DNA of 64,000 nucleotides. It comes from Hyphochytrium catenoides. Its lineage: Eukaryota; Sar; Hyphochytriomycetes; Hyphochytriales; Hyphochytriaceae. The DNA lies in contig FLMG01000540.1 in the NCBI GenBank assembly GCA_900088475.1, forward strand, positions 36,556 to 100,555, given 5' to 3'. Below are positions 12,336 to 28,495 of the stretch, piece by piece. The position numbers and the translations under genes are program-made. Positions within the stretch are counted from its first letter, which is position 1, and each line of letters begins with the position of its first letter. Below the pieces are notes generated by a model, which was not told the origin of the DNA, made no database searches, and saw nothing but the letters and a program-made list of their open reading frames with translations.

Positions 12336-15300
12336 TTATTGTATTCCAGCTGCAGAGAACGTCCTTTTGTGACCACCAACTACTTGATTACTGTTACCTT
12401 TCTCCTCCCCTTCCCTTTCTGTTGGCTTCTGGACCAATGTTGCTAGCTGCTTTCTAAGCATATAATAGAAGCAGAGTGGGAGCGGGGCGTTCTTGTTCAG
12501 AAGGTTTCTTGCATAGCTCTCGGTACAAGGGAGTTCTACCAGACGAGGTTTTCCTAGGATAGTTAGGTAGAGTTAGTTTTCGAGCGATAGATCTTAGCGT
12601 TGCGATGAATGGGCCAAGATAGAGGAAGTGTCACAACACAATGAGGTCGCTTACCTTCCCCTGGCATGTCCTCAAAGCGGAGCTTTACGTCAAATGTGGG
12701 CGCCTCTTCTCCTACCTGCACCTCGACTAGGAAGGCCTTGCCAGGGAAAGCCTTCTGTACCCTAAATAGAAGTCGGGCAGGAGATCCGGACTGGTTGATC
12801 GCAATGGGAATCGGCCCTATAAAACGGAGAAGAAACACAAGTCAATAGATGAGAGAAGGTATGAGCCTAAAATGCCTCCAACGGTCTTAAGTAGCATCTG
12901 GGGTTCCGATTGGGAGCGCACTGCATAATAGGGTTCAAGGCAGGGATTCATACAGTGTAGAGAGCTTACGTGTCATGACGCCATCCTTGGGTTTCCTTTT
13001 GCCATAATGTGCAGTGCTAAGGCAACTGTAGAGAAGCGTGTCGGACATCACTTGCTGACGGATAATGGATAATACTTTCTTCAGAACTTCTGGCCGTGTT
13101 GCCATGTTTTGCTGAAAGGATAAGTGTCCGAGGCCGTGAGAGAACAGATCCAGAGATTTAGGGTCTGCTCTGAATGGAGTGAGCACCTATTTCCTTCACC
13201 TGCAGCGGAAGAGCCCAAATGTCCATTGTGGTGGGGACAATGACTGCTGGTAGCTTGAAACTCTGTCTGAGCACATGATGGTCTTCGCCATGTGCTACCG
13301 TCACCACACCAGTTACCTCCGGAACAGCCCGCAGAGTTTTGGCACCTCGTTCTCCGAAGTCTTTATTTATTCGCACCATGTCCTGTGGATCGTCAGAACT
13401 TCAGCTTCCGGGTATAAGGAGGTGGTAAACGTGGAAGGTGTTTCCGGGTATAAGTAGGTGGTAAACGTGGAAGGGCAGAGTACTTTTCGAAGCCAGCGCA
13501 GGGGCTGTCGGAAGCATTACCTGTAAGAAGCTATTCGTCACACTTGTACTGTGATGAGAGCCTGGTCCGGGATCCGGCTCGCCTGCAAGGATTGCAGCCA
13601 GTCTAGTCGCTGTCTGTGCATTCACAGAGAGTGGTTTGGACAACAACAGTTGGAACGCTACCTGAAAATAATGGCAGTTGTTAGACGGACACGTCGTTTT
13701 ACATTTGAAGAGATAAAGAATGGGGCTATCTTACCTCTCCTCGGAAAATTGCAAAGCCTACAATGATATCCACCTCCCCAACGCAAAGTCGGATGTTTTG
13801 ATCCCCCACAGTGTTTCCGCTGCTTGGAGGGAGAATGATGTTGGCTTGAAAGCGCCATGTAAGAATCCGGGTCACTGATAGTACAAGGAGCTTAAACTAG
13901 ATAGCTTACTCGAGCTCTTCACCTCCAGCCAAGGACAATGGGTAGAGACGCGAATCTGCCATCCATCCATTTTGTAGGTTACATCCAGACCATCCTGCGG
14001 CAGAGGGGATAACAAGCATTGTAAGATTTTCGGAACATCCAGCCGAGATCAAGGGGGAAGGGATGTGGTCCCAGACGAGCTTAGCAAGCGGCAAGCATGG
14101 CGTAAAGATGGTTTACCATGTCACTACAAACTTCCTGGAGTCTCTCTGCCAACGAAGTCTCCAGGAAATGAATATCTACAGCTGTGGCAGTGGGTCAGTC
14201 ATGTGTAAGAGTATAAAGCGTATGAGGTTACATTACAATCTTTGTGGGCCGCGCACAGCTGAGCCTTTTTGACAAGTCTGCCAAGCTTCGCCTAGCGAGT
14301 TAATCGTTTGGAGAAAGCTTGTTAGGGGTAACCGTATACATGGAAAAGAATTCACATACCTTCAGAATGTCTGCGTTGCCATCCTTCAATGCAGTTATAC
14401 TTGTTAGTAGATCCGCATCCGCATTAGCCGACTCTTTCGTGAGACCTCCTGCACCCCATACGCGGCCGTCAGCGGTCTTTCATGACTTCATTGAAGATCC
14501 ATACGCAACACGAGCAACATCTTTCGCACAAAGCAAAAGTGAAGACAGAGCAGAAACATAGAAAAATCAAAAGGTTAGCCAAAGACACTGGGACCTAGGA
14601 ACAGTTGAGTAAACCTTTCACTATTTGGGTAAGCTTGGCCTTGCTCACAGCTCCCTGTCTCCGCAGTCAGTCATCGATAGATAACTTGTANNNNNNNNNN
14701 NNNNNNNNNNNNNNNNNNNNNNNNNNNNNNNNNNNNNNTAAGTTCGTCAACTGTGACCTCAAGATTGACGCTAGGACTTGACAGTTCTCGCGCTAGTCGT
14801 TCGAATTGTGATAATATGTGGAAGCTGCCGAGGCGATTTGCAGCCACTGCTTGCCGCCTTCGGACCTCAGTCCTCACGTCGCTCACACCATCCTGGACAC
14901 TGCGTAGCAAAGTTGAGCTTGAATGTCCTTTCTAACGGAACCGCGGGCAGTACCGCACTTACCCCTCTTTGATAAGCTTCAGATGCCCCCTAACATTCTT
15001 ATGGTCGTAGCTAAGCTTGACGTACTTCTGATTCTCCATGCACCATTGACGGTACTAAATGAAGAAGATTGGTGAGAGACTCCGCTTCTGTAATGACGCT
15101 AACGAGTGTGGCAGAAGAACATCTAACTTTACCGTGTTTAAGACCGTCTCTACATAGTTCAGCCCATGCAACCAGTGTTCTTTCTCTTTCGTCATCGTCT
15201 TGATAACATCGGTCACTGCAGTTGACAAACAGAGACAACTTCACTAATAGAGACGACCAGATGATCAAAGTAGTTTGTACCACTCACCATGCTTCGTAAA

Positions 15301-15432
15301 GGTCCCCGGGTCAACAGATTTCTCAGGATTTACCAGGCTGTCCGGAAGGATCTTATCGACCGAATCTGCCAAGTAGTCTACGACAAATCTGACGGACGGC
15401 GAGTGGACCTTTTGCTTCTGCTGCTGATCCAT
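12336..15432 (-). CDS. Unidentified conserved-looking protein, helical N-half and beta-rich C-half
   Basis: I do not recognise the family. About 13 exons join with consistent phase from ATG 15432 (an in-frame TAG lies just upstream) through 15432-15288, 15215-15133, about 15048-14953 and 14887-14739, then a gap, then 14461-14362 and on to a last exon 12553-12336 ending TAA. The N-terminal half is amphipathic helix (for example FERLARELSS and HFLETSLAERLQEVC). The C-terminal half alternates hydrophobic and polar residues as in beta-sandwich domains (WRFQANIILPP, EVDIIVGFAIFRGE, KAFLVEVQVGEEAP). No signal peptide, membrane helix or catalytic motif is evident. Total is about 600 residues, with an unknown number lost in the N gap. 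The architecture of coiled coil then beta domain resembles trafficking or ciliary adaptors only in outline; no function is assigned. Confidence 0.7.
13406..13474. repeat. Two-copy tandem repeat, 36-bp period
   Basis: A unit starting TTCCGGGTATAAG and ending AAACGTGGAAGG occurs at 13406-13438 and again at 13442-13474 with one mismatch. It sits in an intron of the unidentified minus-strand gene. Confidence 0.9.
14691..14738. other. Assembly gap of 48 N
   Basis: Run of unknown bases at the end of, or just after, the fourth exon of the unidentified minus-strand gene. At least one splice donor is hidden here. Confidence 0.99.
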
Positions 15433-16308
15433 GATGGTCTTGGCCCTACGCTTCTAGCGCGCTGCCTTCCTCTTAGGTACGCCAATATGTCTAACGAGTC
15501 CTATCTCATTAATAGGTGTGCTCCCCCACAGCCAGAGACGGAGCTTTTAAATATGGTTAAACTCCTCATCAGCCTCCATCAAGGAGTGGACCACAGCTGG
15601 ATTCAGGAAGATGAAGGGACGGCCACTAGGAGGTAGAGATGCAGACTCTGTTGCTCCCTACATGAACACGCGCGTCCTTGCAACTGTGCCCATGCTACCG
15701 TCTTAAACTCTTGAGTCCTGATGCCAGATGAAGAAAGGTTACAAGCTCCATTGAAGAAGAAGAGATCTTCTCAATGACCATCATCATGTCATGCTCCTCT
15801 CACAGAACTCAATGAAGGTCCGATGAGATCAAGACATCCCCCAGGAACAATAAAATCACTCTCAGACTGACTGATAAATGACTAAACGCAGAATCAGATC
15901 GTTTGGACATTGATGTGCCCTACCCCATTCCTTTGTAGCCCCATGAGCTATAGGTATTGACACTAGTTTATGTCCAACTTATGCATTTATCCCTCTGGGT
16001 TACCTAGAACACTGGATTCGTAAGAGGAGGTAGACTCCTAGGAGTAAATTTCCCTTGACAGCCTGCCAAGAATCGGCTCCAATGATTCTGTAGGAAATGC
16101 AGATCCCAAGCTCTGTAAAGCCTTCTCTTCTAGAACTATAGTTCTCAAGCCATCAGACCACTTCAATTTGATATCTGAAGCTCATACAGACATCCCAACA
16201 CTCTGTTCAGGGCGATTCTGCCACCTAGGTGTTCACAGCAGTCCTCACTTGTCATCACTCCATCCTTGACTGGCCTGCTTGAAAGAGCGAAGAAAGCCAA
16301 GGTGGAAC
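15433..16308. other. Intergenic region between divergent genes
   Basis: About 0.9 kb upstream of both the unidentified gene (-) and the uL24 gene (+). I see no ORF with coding character, tRNA or repeat. It should hold two promoters, but no recognisable element stands out. Confidence 0.4.
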
Positions 16309-17142
16309 ATGAGTCATCATCAGAGGATCCCTCTTTTCTATAAGCAATTTCCTCGGAAGCTCAAGAAATATCCAGTTATTCCCAAATGGAATATCGTCAG
16401 AGGAGATTTCGTGAGTGGGGAGGAGAGAGATTGGCTTCATGGGGAGGTACACACTCACTGACTTACTTCATAGGTGGAGCTACTTGCAGGAAAGGATGCC
16501 GGTAAGCAGGGTACTGTCACAGCTGTTCGAAGAGAGAGGAATCAAGTCTTTGTTGAGGGGCTCAATCTGGTAAGCTAGCAGCGAACAGCATGCTTACTTT
16601 CAGAATTCTTAGACGTCGTGGTGTGGATCAGCACACTCGGCGGATCAAGGCCAAACAGGGGGTCCCAGGTGAAATCAAGGTGTTGCCAGGGCCTATCCAT
16701 TACTCGAATGTTGCCCTTGTCGATCCATCCACAGGGTAAGCAAAGCTCACAGAAGCTAAACCCATACACTCTAATCGGGGGGCGTCATTACTACTCACAA
16801 AACAGGAAGAAGACAAGAGCTACTAGACGCTTCCTTGAGGACGGCACCAAGGTGCGGGTATCCGTTCACACGGGTACCATCATACCAAAACCAGAGATAC
16901 TTAAGGAGAGGCGCCAGCCTCGATCGAAAGGTATCTCTCTTAGGCCTTTTCGCTTCTTACTCCATTTGCAGCTTTACGAGCTCCATTTGCTCTTGCTATG
17001 CTGTCCGTCTTCCCTGCCATTGTCTGACGACCATGACGTCACTAAACGCCATTGTTACCTTACAGAACTTGGGCCTAGGGACACACCCACTGACTTGGCG
17101 TGGAAGAAGACTGTAGAGGATTTCGACGACCTCCATTTGTAG
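16309..17142 (+). CDS. Organellar (mitochondrial-type) ribosomal protein uL24
   Basis: Large-subunit ribosomal protein L24 of the bacterial/organellar type, a KOW-domain protein that helps initiate 50S assembly. Five exons, 16309-16410, 16474-16569, 16632-16735, 16806-16930 and 17066-17142, stay in phase and give 167 residues. The KOW core reads [21 protein letters not shown], followed by V-F-V-E-G-L-N-L. Downstream, [15 protein letters not shown] and EDGTKVRVS are typical of L24. The N-terminus is basic (FPRKLKKYP) and could target the mitochondrion. The C-terminal extension [11 protein letters not shown] is as expected for mitochondrial members. The start is the first ATG before this basic segment. 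The acceptor at 16631 is chosen because nearer ones break the frame. Confidence 0.88.
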
Positions 17143-17507
17143 GCTTGGGTGAATAGACGCGATACGGTTTACCGGAAGAAGGGAGTTGTCCTCCTACGGC
17201 TTCGCAGTTAAAGAACACTTATTTAATATTGTATGGCACTTTTGGTGACTATTGTGGACGATTATTTGTTCGTTCGTGCGTCACCGTGGGTCTGATGGCT
17301 ACCTTCTCCTTCTTCTGATTGGCTAGCGGCTTAACCTCTTGAAAATAGCCTGCACATGACCGTGTGATGAGCCAGAGCATCCGAAAGCCAATAGTGATGA
17401 CAAAAAGCAATTGATTGATTCTAAATCTCAGAACTAGAGGCGGGAAGACGAAAGCAGTGATAGCAAGCCTTATCGGTGCTGCGGGTCATAGTTGAGCACG
17501 GAGTGTA
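17143..17507. other. Intergenic region between convergent genes
   Basis: Contains the 3' flanks of uL24 (+) and the kinesin gene (-). An AT-rich stretch around 17215-17245 could serve polyadenylation. Nothing else seen. Confidence 0.35.
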
Positions 17508-23679
<6,172 letters not shown>

Positions 23680-24861
23680 TCGTGTTGGATCTGGATGGTG
23701 GCATCTGACACGCGAACCTATTTCGAGGTCGAGTCTTGATGCTGTTGATTGAAGAACCAGGCTGAAAAGATCTAGCCAGTGAGGAAGCTGAAGTCGAAAA
23801 TGCAGCAAATAGCCTCTCTTGGTCTACAAGAGGGTCAGTGCGTCCTCTCCCCTTCGGACCGGGCCTAAGCACCGGAGGCCCATCAACTCTTAAAGGCAGA
23901 CCTGCTATGAGGCAAGGGACGGCATGTCAATGCTGCATCAAGCAGGCTGATAAAGATTCCTCGAGGACAACTCTTAAGGACGACTGGCGCTCTAGGCGAT
24001 AAGGAACGATTTGCCAAAGAAAACTTCTAGCTACGCGGCAACCTTAGCCATGCCATCAATCTGAAGTCCTTTACCTACATACAGCAAATAACTCACCTAG
24101 GCATCAGAGTCCATGACGTTCTTGGTAGATGATGAAGCTTGAAGACTGATTATTATTGAGAAAGAGCTGTGGCTTGTTGACAGGAACTGTACGTTGTACT
24201 CTTATTAGGCAGCGAGGTTCGCAATCCGCAAAGAGACAGAGTCTAGCGGAGGAAGAAGAGGGAAAAGGCAAGTCCAAAGCCACGAGACAGAGTCACATTA
24301 AACCAAAGGGAATGCCCACCAAGTGAGAGTTGAGGTTGAAAGAAGGTAACGTACCCCAGCGAAAGATTCAGCAAAAATTCACAGATGGTACTGAAGGTTT
24401 CATTACTCCTGGGGGATTGCTCGGGGTTACTGGTCTCTGGTGGAGCTTGACAGATTTTGGTTGACTTCAGGAATCGTGAGAGACGAGACAGAGGTGATAG
24501 ATGTACAAAAGTACATAGGCACAGTGTGTTCATAGCGAATAAGAGTCTGAAGAGAAGGAGGGTGATCACTCTCTTAGCCATAGCCGCGCCAGAGATTCAT
24601 GCAGATGATGATCAAGAAGGTGTCATCCTCCTGCTCGCGCTGCAACCCATAGAACTACTGCGGTAGCAGCTAGGCTTTGCTTTTAGCAGAACGCGTGCCG
24701 TGGGAGCTCCTTGCATACGCGTATCCCAGGGTTCACGGTAGCCTTTTAGCAGCCACTTTCTGTACCCTCCTTAGGCAGGCTTCGGGCAACTAGGCAGTCC
24801 ATGGTGCTAGTGCCTTCTTTCTTGCCCGAACAGAGCTGTGTGTAGAGGGGTTGGGCAAGGA
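23680..24861. other. Divergent promoter region with one doubtful ORF
   Basis: Lies between the starts of kinesin-1 (-) and the acidic protein (+). On the minus strand an ATG at 24581 opens 112 codons beginning M-A-K-R-V-I-T-L-L-L-F-R-L-L-F, which looks like a signal or anchor segment. A GT donor near 24353 follows, and no convincing continuation was found. It may be 5' UTR of the kinesin gene or chance. Not called as a gene. Confidence 0.3.
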
Positions 24862-26574
24862 ATGTTCACAGCTCGGCACAACGCCAGGATGTATCGAGTA
24901 CGAAGGCCGGGTCTCTTAGAACTACTCCCGGTCGCAAGACCACGGAGTGTCGCCGTTCCTGGATATGTTAGACACCTTAGCTTGGCTAAACCACGACACG
25001 GCTTCGATCGCGTTAACGGCATCACTAATGCAAGACAGGTATGGTACCTTACGCCACAGTCTGGGAGGAATGGCTTCTTCCTTTTTGGTTCCTTTACGTC
25101 GCTGCTTACCCTCCTCCTTCTCCCACAGAGCGTGTTGCCAGTAAGCTGGGCTGCATCACAATACTCCCTGATTGGCTGGCGCTGCTATAGCAAGCGACGC
25201 TCCACCCCTCCTGCAAGGCGCTCTTCGCGAGATCCTGATGAAGATGACGTATTTGAGGAAGAGCCGACAGACTCTAAGGTTGACTCGCCAACCTGGAAGC
25301 TTAGACAGAAGATAGCTGAAAAGCTGAGGTCAGCGTATGCAGCGAGCAGAGGGAACATGTTTCAGAAGAGTGCTGCAGCCGATGAAAGTGAGGATTCCTC
25401 TAGGGAGAGCCAGGAGGAACTTGAAGAAAGTGAAGATGTGTCAGAAGATTACTTAAAGGAGGAAATCTTCAAACTTGAGCGCTACATCGCAGCCTACGTA
25501 CAAAAGCAGAAGCGAGAAGGTAAAGAAGTGGATATATCAACTCTATTCGCGGTTCAAGAGGATTTAGACTGCGAAGGTGTGGAGCCAGACGATGCCTTGG
25601 AGGACTATCAGGAGGAAGAAAAGATCACGTCGCTTAGCCCTCTCCTTCCCCGCTATCACGAACTGAGAAGAATTCGTAAGAAACAATTGCGCGAGGAGTT
25701 CTTGGCTCAGAATCGTCCAGGTGCCCCCATCAAAGACGATGAGGATTATAAAACTCGGCCCCTCATCTCCCTGGCAGACTTGGCCCAATTAGAAGTGTAC
25801 CGTATTTCCAAACTTCCCGCCGAACAGAGACCCGCAATGTTGGGCCAGTACCAGATGAAGCTTGAGGATGTAGAGCTCCCAACCTACTCCATGCCTCCTC
25901 CACCAGAAGATATGGGGGAGCACTACGAGCCTACCCGTCAGGAGTTCGAGAGGATAGTCCGGGCAATTGGCTCTGCGCGGTCCATACCGCCATCTAGAAG
26001 GAAGGAGGCTGTTGATATTGCATTGAAGGTTTGGCAGGACTTTTTGGATGAAAACTGGGACGCAGAGGACTTCCAAGGCGAATATGAGAACGAGGAGGTC
26101 CAGACGTTGTTGCGCGCTCAAGCTCTACAGGCTCTTCAAAAGTCTGAGCAGTTCTCTCCGGATGACTCTGACGAAGAATACTTCGAGGATGAGAACTGGG
26201 ATGGTGATGAGCTAGACTTTGATTCAGATGAGGATGTCGATGACCTCGATGATATTGATGGCAAAAAAGATAAGTCGGACGACTTCGAGGATCCCCAGGG
26301 ACACTACTGGGAAGATGATGACGAGGATGATGAGATTACTGATGAGACGGCGGGCCACAAGCATACAGAAAAGGAAGAAGAAGCGGATGAAGCTTATGAA
26401 GCATACTTGAGGTATCAAGCTGAAGAGAGAGCACGCGCTCAAGAAGAGGCTTTGCAAGAGTTTACTACAGAGATGGATGAAGAGAAAAGGCGTGCCATTC
26501 TTGCTCGAAGAGAAGCCTTCGATGTTAAAGCTATTGGCTTTCCAATGAGAAAGAATAGGTACACCCGAGCATAG
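24862..26574 (+). CDS. Acidic protein with organelle-type N-terminus, function unknown
   Basis: Exons 24862-25038 and 25129-26574 give 540 residues. The 90-nt intron has a GT donor and a pyrimidine-rich CAG acceptor, and is also open and in phase, so retention would add 30 residues. The first about 90 residues are rich in R, S and hydrophobics with few acids (MFTARHNARMYRVRRPG, later WRCYSKRRS), as in mitochondrial presequences. The rest is strongly acidic and helical. A central segment (ISLADLAQLEVYRISKLP) may be folded. Asp/Glu-rich stretches at about residues 430-490 lead to a final helix E-E-R-A-R-A-Q-E-E-A-L and a basic C-terminus M-R-K-N-R-Y-T-R-A. No family recognised. An organellar acidic chaperone or ribosome-associated factor is only a guess. 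Confidence 0.75.
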   Translation: MFTARHNARMYRVRRPGLLELLPVARPRSVAVPGYVRHLSLAKPRHGFDRVNGITNARQVWYLTPQSGRNGFFLFGSFTSLLTLLLLPQSVLPVSWAASQYSLIGWRCYSKRRSTPPARRSSRDPDEDDVFEEEPTDSKVDSPTWKLRQKIAEKLRSAYAASRGNMFQKSAAADESEDSSRESQEELEESEDVSEDYLKEEIFKLERYIAAYVQKQKREGKEVDISTLFAVQEDLDCEGVEPDDALEDYQEEEKITSLSPLLPRYHELRRIRKKQLREEFLAQNRPGAPIKDDEDYKTRPLISLADLAQLEVYRISKLPAEQRPAMLGQYQMKLEDVELPTYSMPPPPEDMGEHYEPTRQEFERIVRAIGSARSIPPSRRKEAVDIALKVWQDFLDENWDAEDFQGEYENEEVQTLLRAQALQALQKSEQFSPDDSDEEYFEDENWDGDELDFDSDEDVDDLDDIDGKKDKSDDFEDPQGHYWEDDDEDDEITDETAGHKHTEKEEEADEAYEAYLRYQAEERARAQEEALQEFTTEMDEEKRRAILARREAFDVKAIGFPMRKNRYTRA

Positions 26575-26788
26575 GTAATATGGAGGTCTTTGGTGCTTTT
26601 ATGGCATGTCCCTCAATGGGAACAACTATTCTCCAGTCCCTTCTTAACAGAGGTCATTTACTCCAACGTAAGAGTAAGATCGATCTTATCAGAACTGTTC
26701 ATGATTCCTTTATCCTCCGCTGTCGCGCCTCGTAATCCATGCAGATTGTCAGAAAACACAGCCCGCTACTAGAGGGAGCCTGTACAGT

Positions 26789-28135
26789 CTACTCCTGAAC
26801 TTGATCACGAATAGAAGTCGTTTCCGCCCCAAGCGAAGGCCCTTCCACTGTAGCTGGAGAACGGGCAAGCCCCTCTTTACTCTCCACCTCAGTAGCACTT
26901 TCAGTCGTGACGCTAAAGCTCTTGCAGGGAACAGACAGGAATGGGCCATCAACCGCTGTGGACTCAGCTTGTTCTCTCGGTGATTGAGGCTCATCTCCTT
27001 TAGGTGGCGTATTTTCAACTGACTCATCGTGAGAGGTCCCAAATATGGAGGCAGGGATGAGAGAAGACTTTCTCGGGTCGGAGGGTTCTTGCCCCTGCTT
27101 CTTCTGGCCGTCGTCAGCCGCGTTTTCCACTCTGACTTCCTCCTCCGACTCTTCAGGGATGAGAGTGCCCCCCAGCACGTCGTCAGCTCTTCTTTCACTC
27201 TGCACATCTGGCAGCATTGACCACCGACGCACATGGTTCTTAGCGGTCATATTCGCAGCCTTGATAGAGTCATTTATATCCCGAACCTATCGTAGTGGCG
27301 GATATGGGTTAGAGATGCTCGACGCCAACAGCTGCCACAAACTGAAACTCCTTTCTGGAGTCATGTCCTTACCCAGCCCGCCTTGAGATCAGCGGTCTCC
27401 GCCAGGACCACAAATGTTTTCTTAGGATTGCACAATTTGAAGGCATGCTTCTGAAAAGCAGAGCTTTCAACATTCTCCAATCGTGTTGGCCGCAGGTGCA
27501 ATATTTCATGCGGGTTCCACTTGCCATTGATGCCCTTGTCGCAGTAAATCAACTGGTTGTTGAACAGGAAGAATCTGATCCATGAAGACAAGTTAGTGCG
27601 AGGCCTTCGCATGGGCGAGGTACTGACAATTGCAGCGTAAAACCACGTAGTACCAGAGAATTTAACCGGCTAACGATCCCGGTCAAGAACCGGATTCATT
27701 CTAGGGAGAATTAGCCACTATCACTTGATAGGCTCGCTCGAAGACCCCTGCTCACCTGTAGACTCTGTTTTTAGTCCTACAGATTTTGATAAGGTCTCCC
27801 TCCCTGATAAAGCACTTTGAGTCTTCGAGGATTTTGGGCCCCCGGTTTATTCTCTTAGCAATGCTCCTTAACGTCTCCCTTGTCTGTTGGTTGTCGTTCG
27901 CTTCCTGCAGCTGATGTACCAGTGCATGAACATCGCCAATAATACGCCAGTCGTCATCGTCCGTACTGGCGTTGTCCAAGCTCCGGCACCAGTCCGGTTG
28001 ACACGAAAGGGAAGATGAAGAGTATGCACTGGGTGGAAAGATAGAGCAGCCTGTGAGAGACGACATCCACAATACGTTTAAGGCCACTTTAACTGCTCTA
28101 ATCAGCTCACCTGGTGCTCGGGTCCTTCTCGACAT
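26789..28135 (-). CDS. PH-domain protein
   Basis: Exons 28135-28111, 28050-27756, 27574-27373 and 27286-26789 join in phase to 339 residues. After a Ser/Asp-rich N-terminus and one helix (TRETLRSIAKRI), residues about 75-185 form a pleckstrin-homology fold. Strand 1 is F-I-R-E-G-D-L-I-K-I-C. Next come V-Y-R-F-F-L-F-N-N-Q-L-I-Y-C and F-K-L-C-N-P-K-K-T-F-V-V-L-A-E. The closing helix carries the near-invariant Trp in A-G-W-V-R-D-I-N-D-S-I. The arrangement resembles the PH part of DH-PH RhoGEFs, but no DH domain fits upstream. The C-terminal 150 residues are polar and likely disordered. PH domains bind phosphoinositides or proteins at membranes, and whether lipid binding is kept is not evident. 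The acceptor at 28051 is chosen by phase. Confidence 0.75.
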
Positions 28136-28495
28136 TGCTGTTCTCCGTGTATGCTCTTTGTCTATAGTTTTCTAAGGCACAAAGAGGTTATAAGAGTCAG
28201 ATAGCGAAATGGTCTGTCGCCCACTCATCACTCTTCGCCCCTTTTTCTCTATCTTCAAATGACGAAGTAACGCTCAAATTGTATCAATTATGTCTCTCAA
28301 AATGCAAAGCTATCGTAGCCCATTCTCGATAGCTCACCAAGTTTGCTCGTAAACACCTGAAATTCCGTCTTCATACCAAGAAAGACACAAGCCGATGTTG
28401 ATGATCTATTGCAGCACATGCAGGATTAGCATGAAAGACCTTTCGTCTAAAGAGCACTGACGAATAGTGCTGGATATAGGTTTTTAAGCTCATGA

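Noticed and set aside
16570..16631. 34-nt intron and broken frame in uL24
   Set aside because: Extending the intron to the CAG ending at 16631 gives a 62-nt intron and joins V-E-G-L-N-L to H-T-R-R in phase, as in the family.
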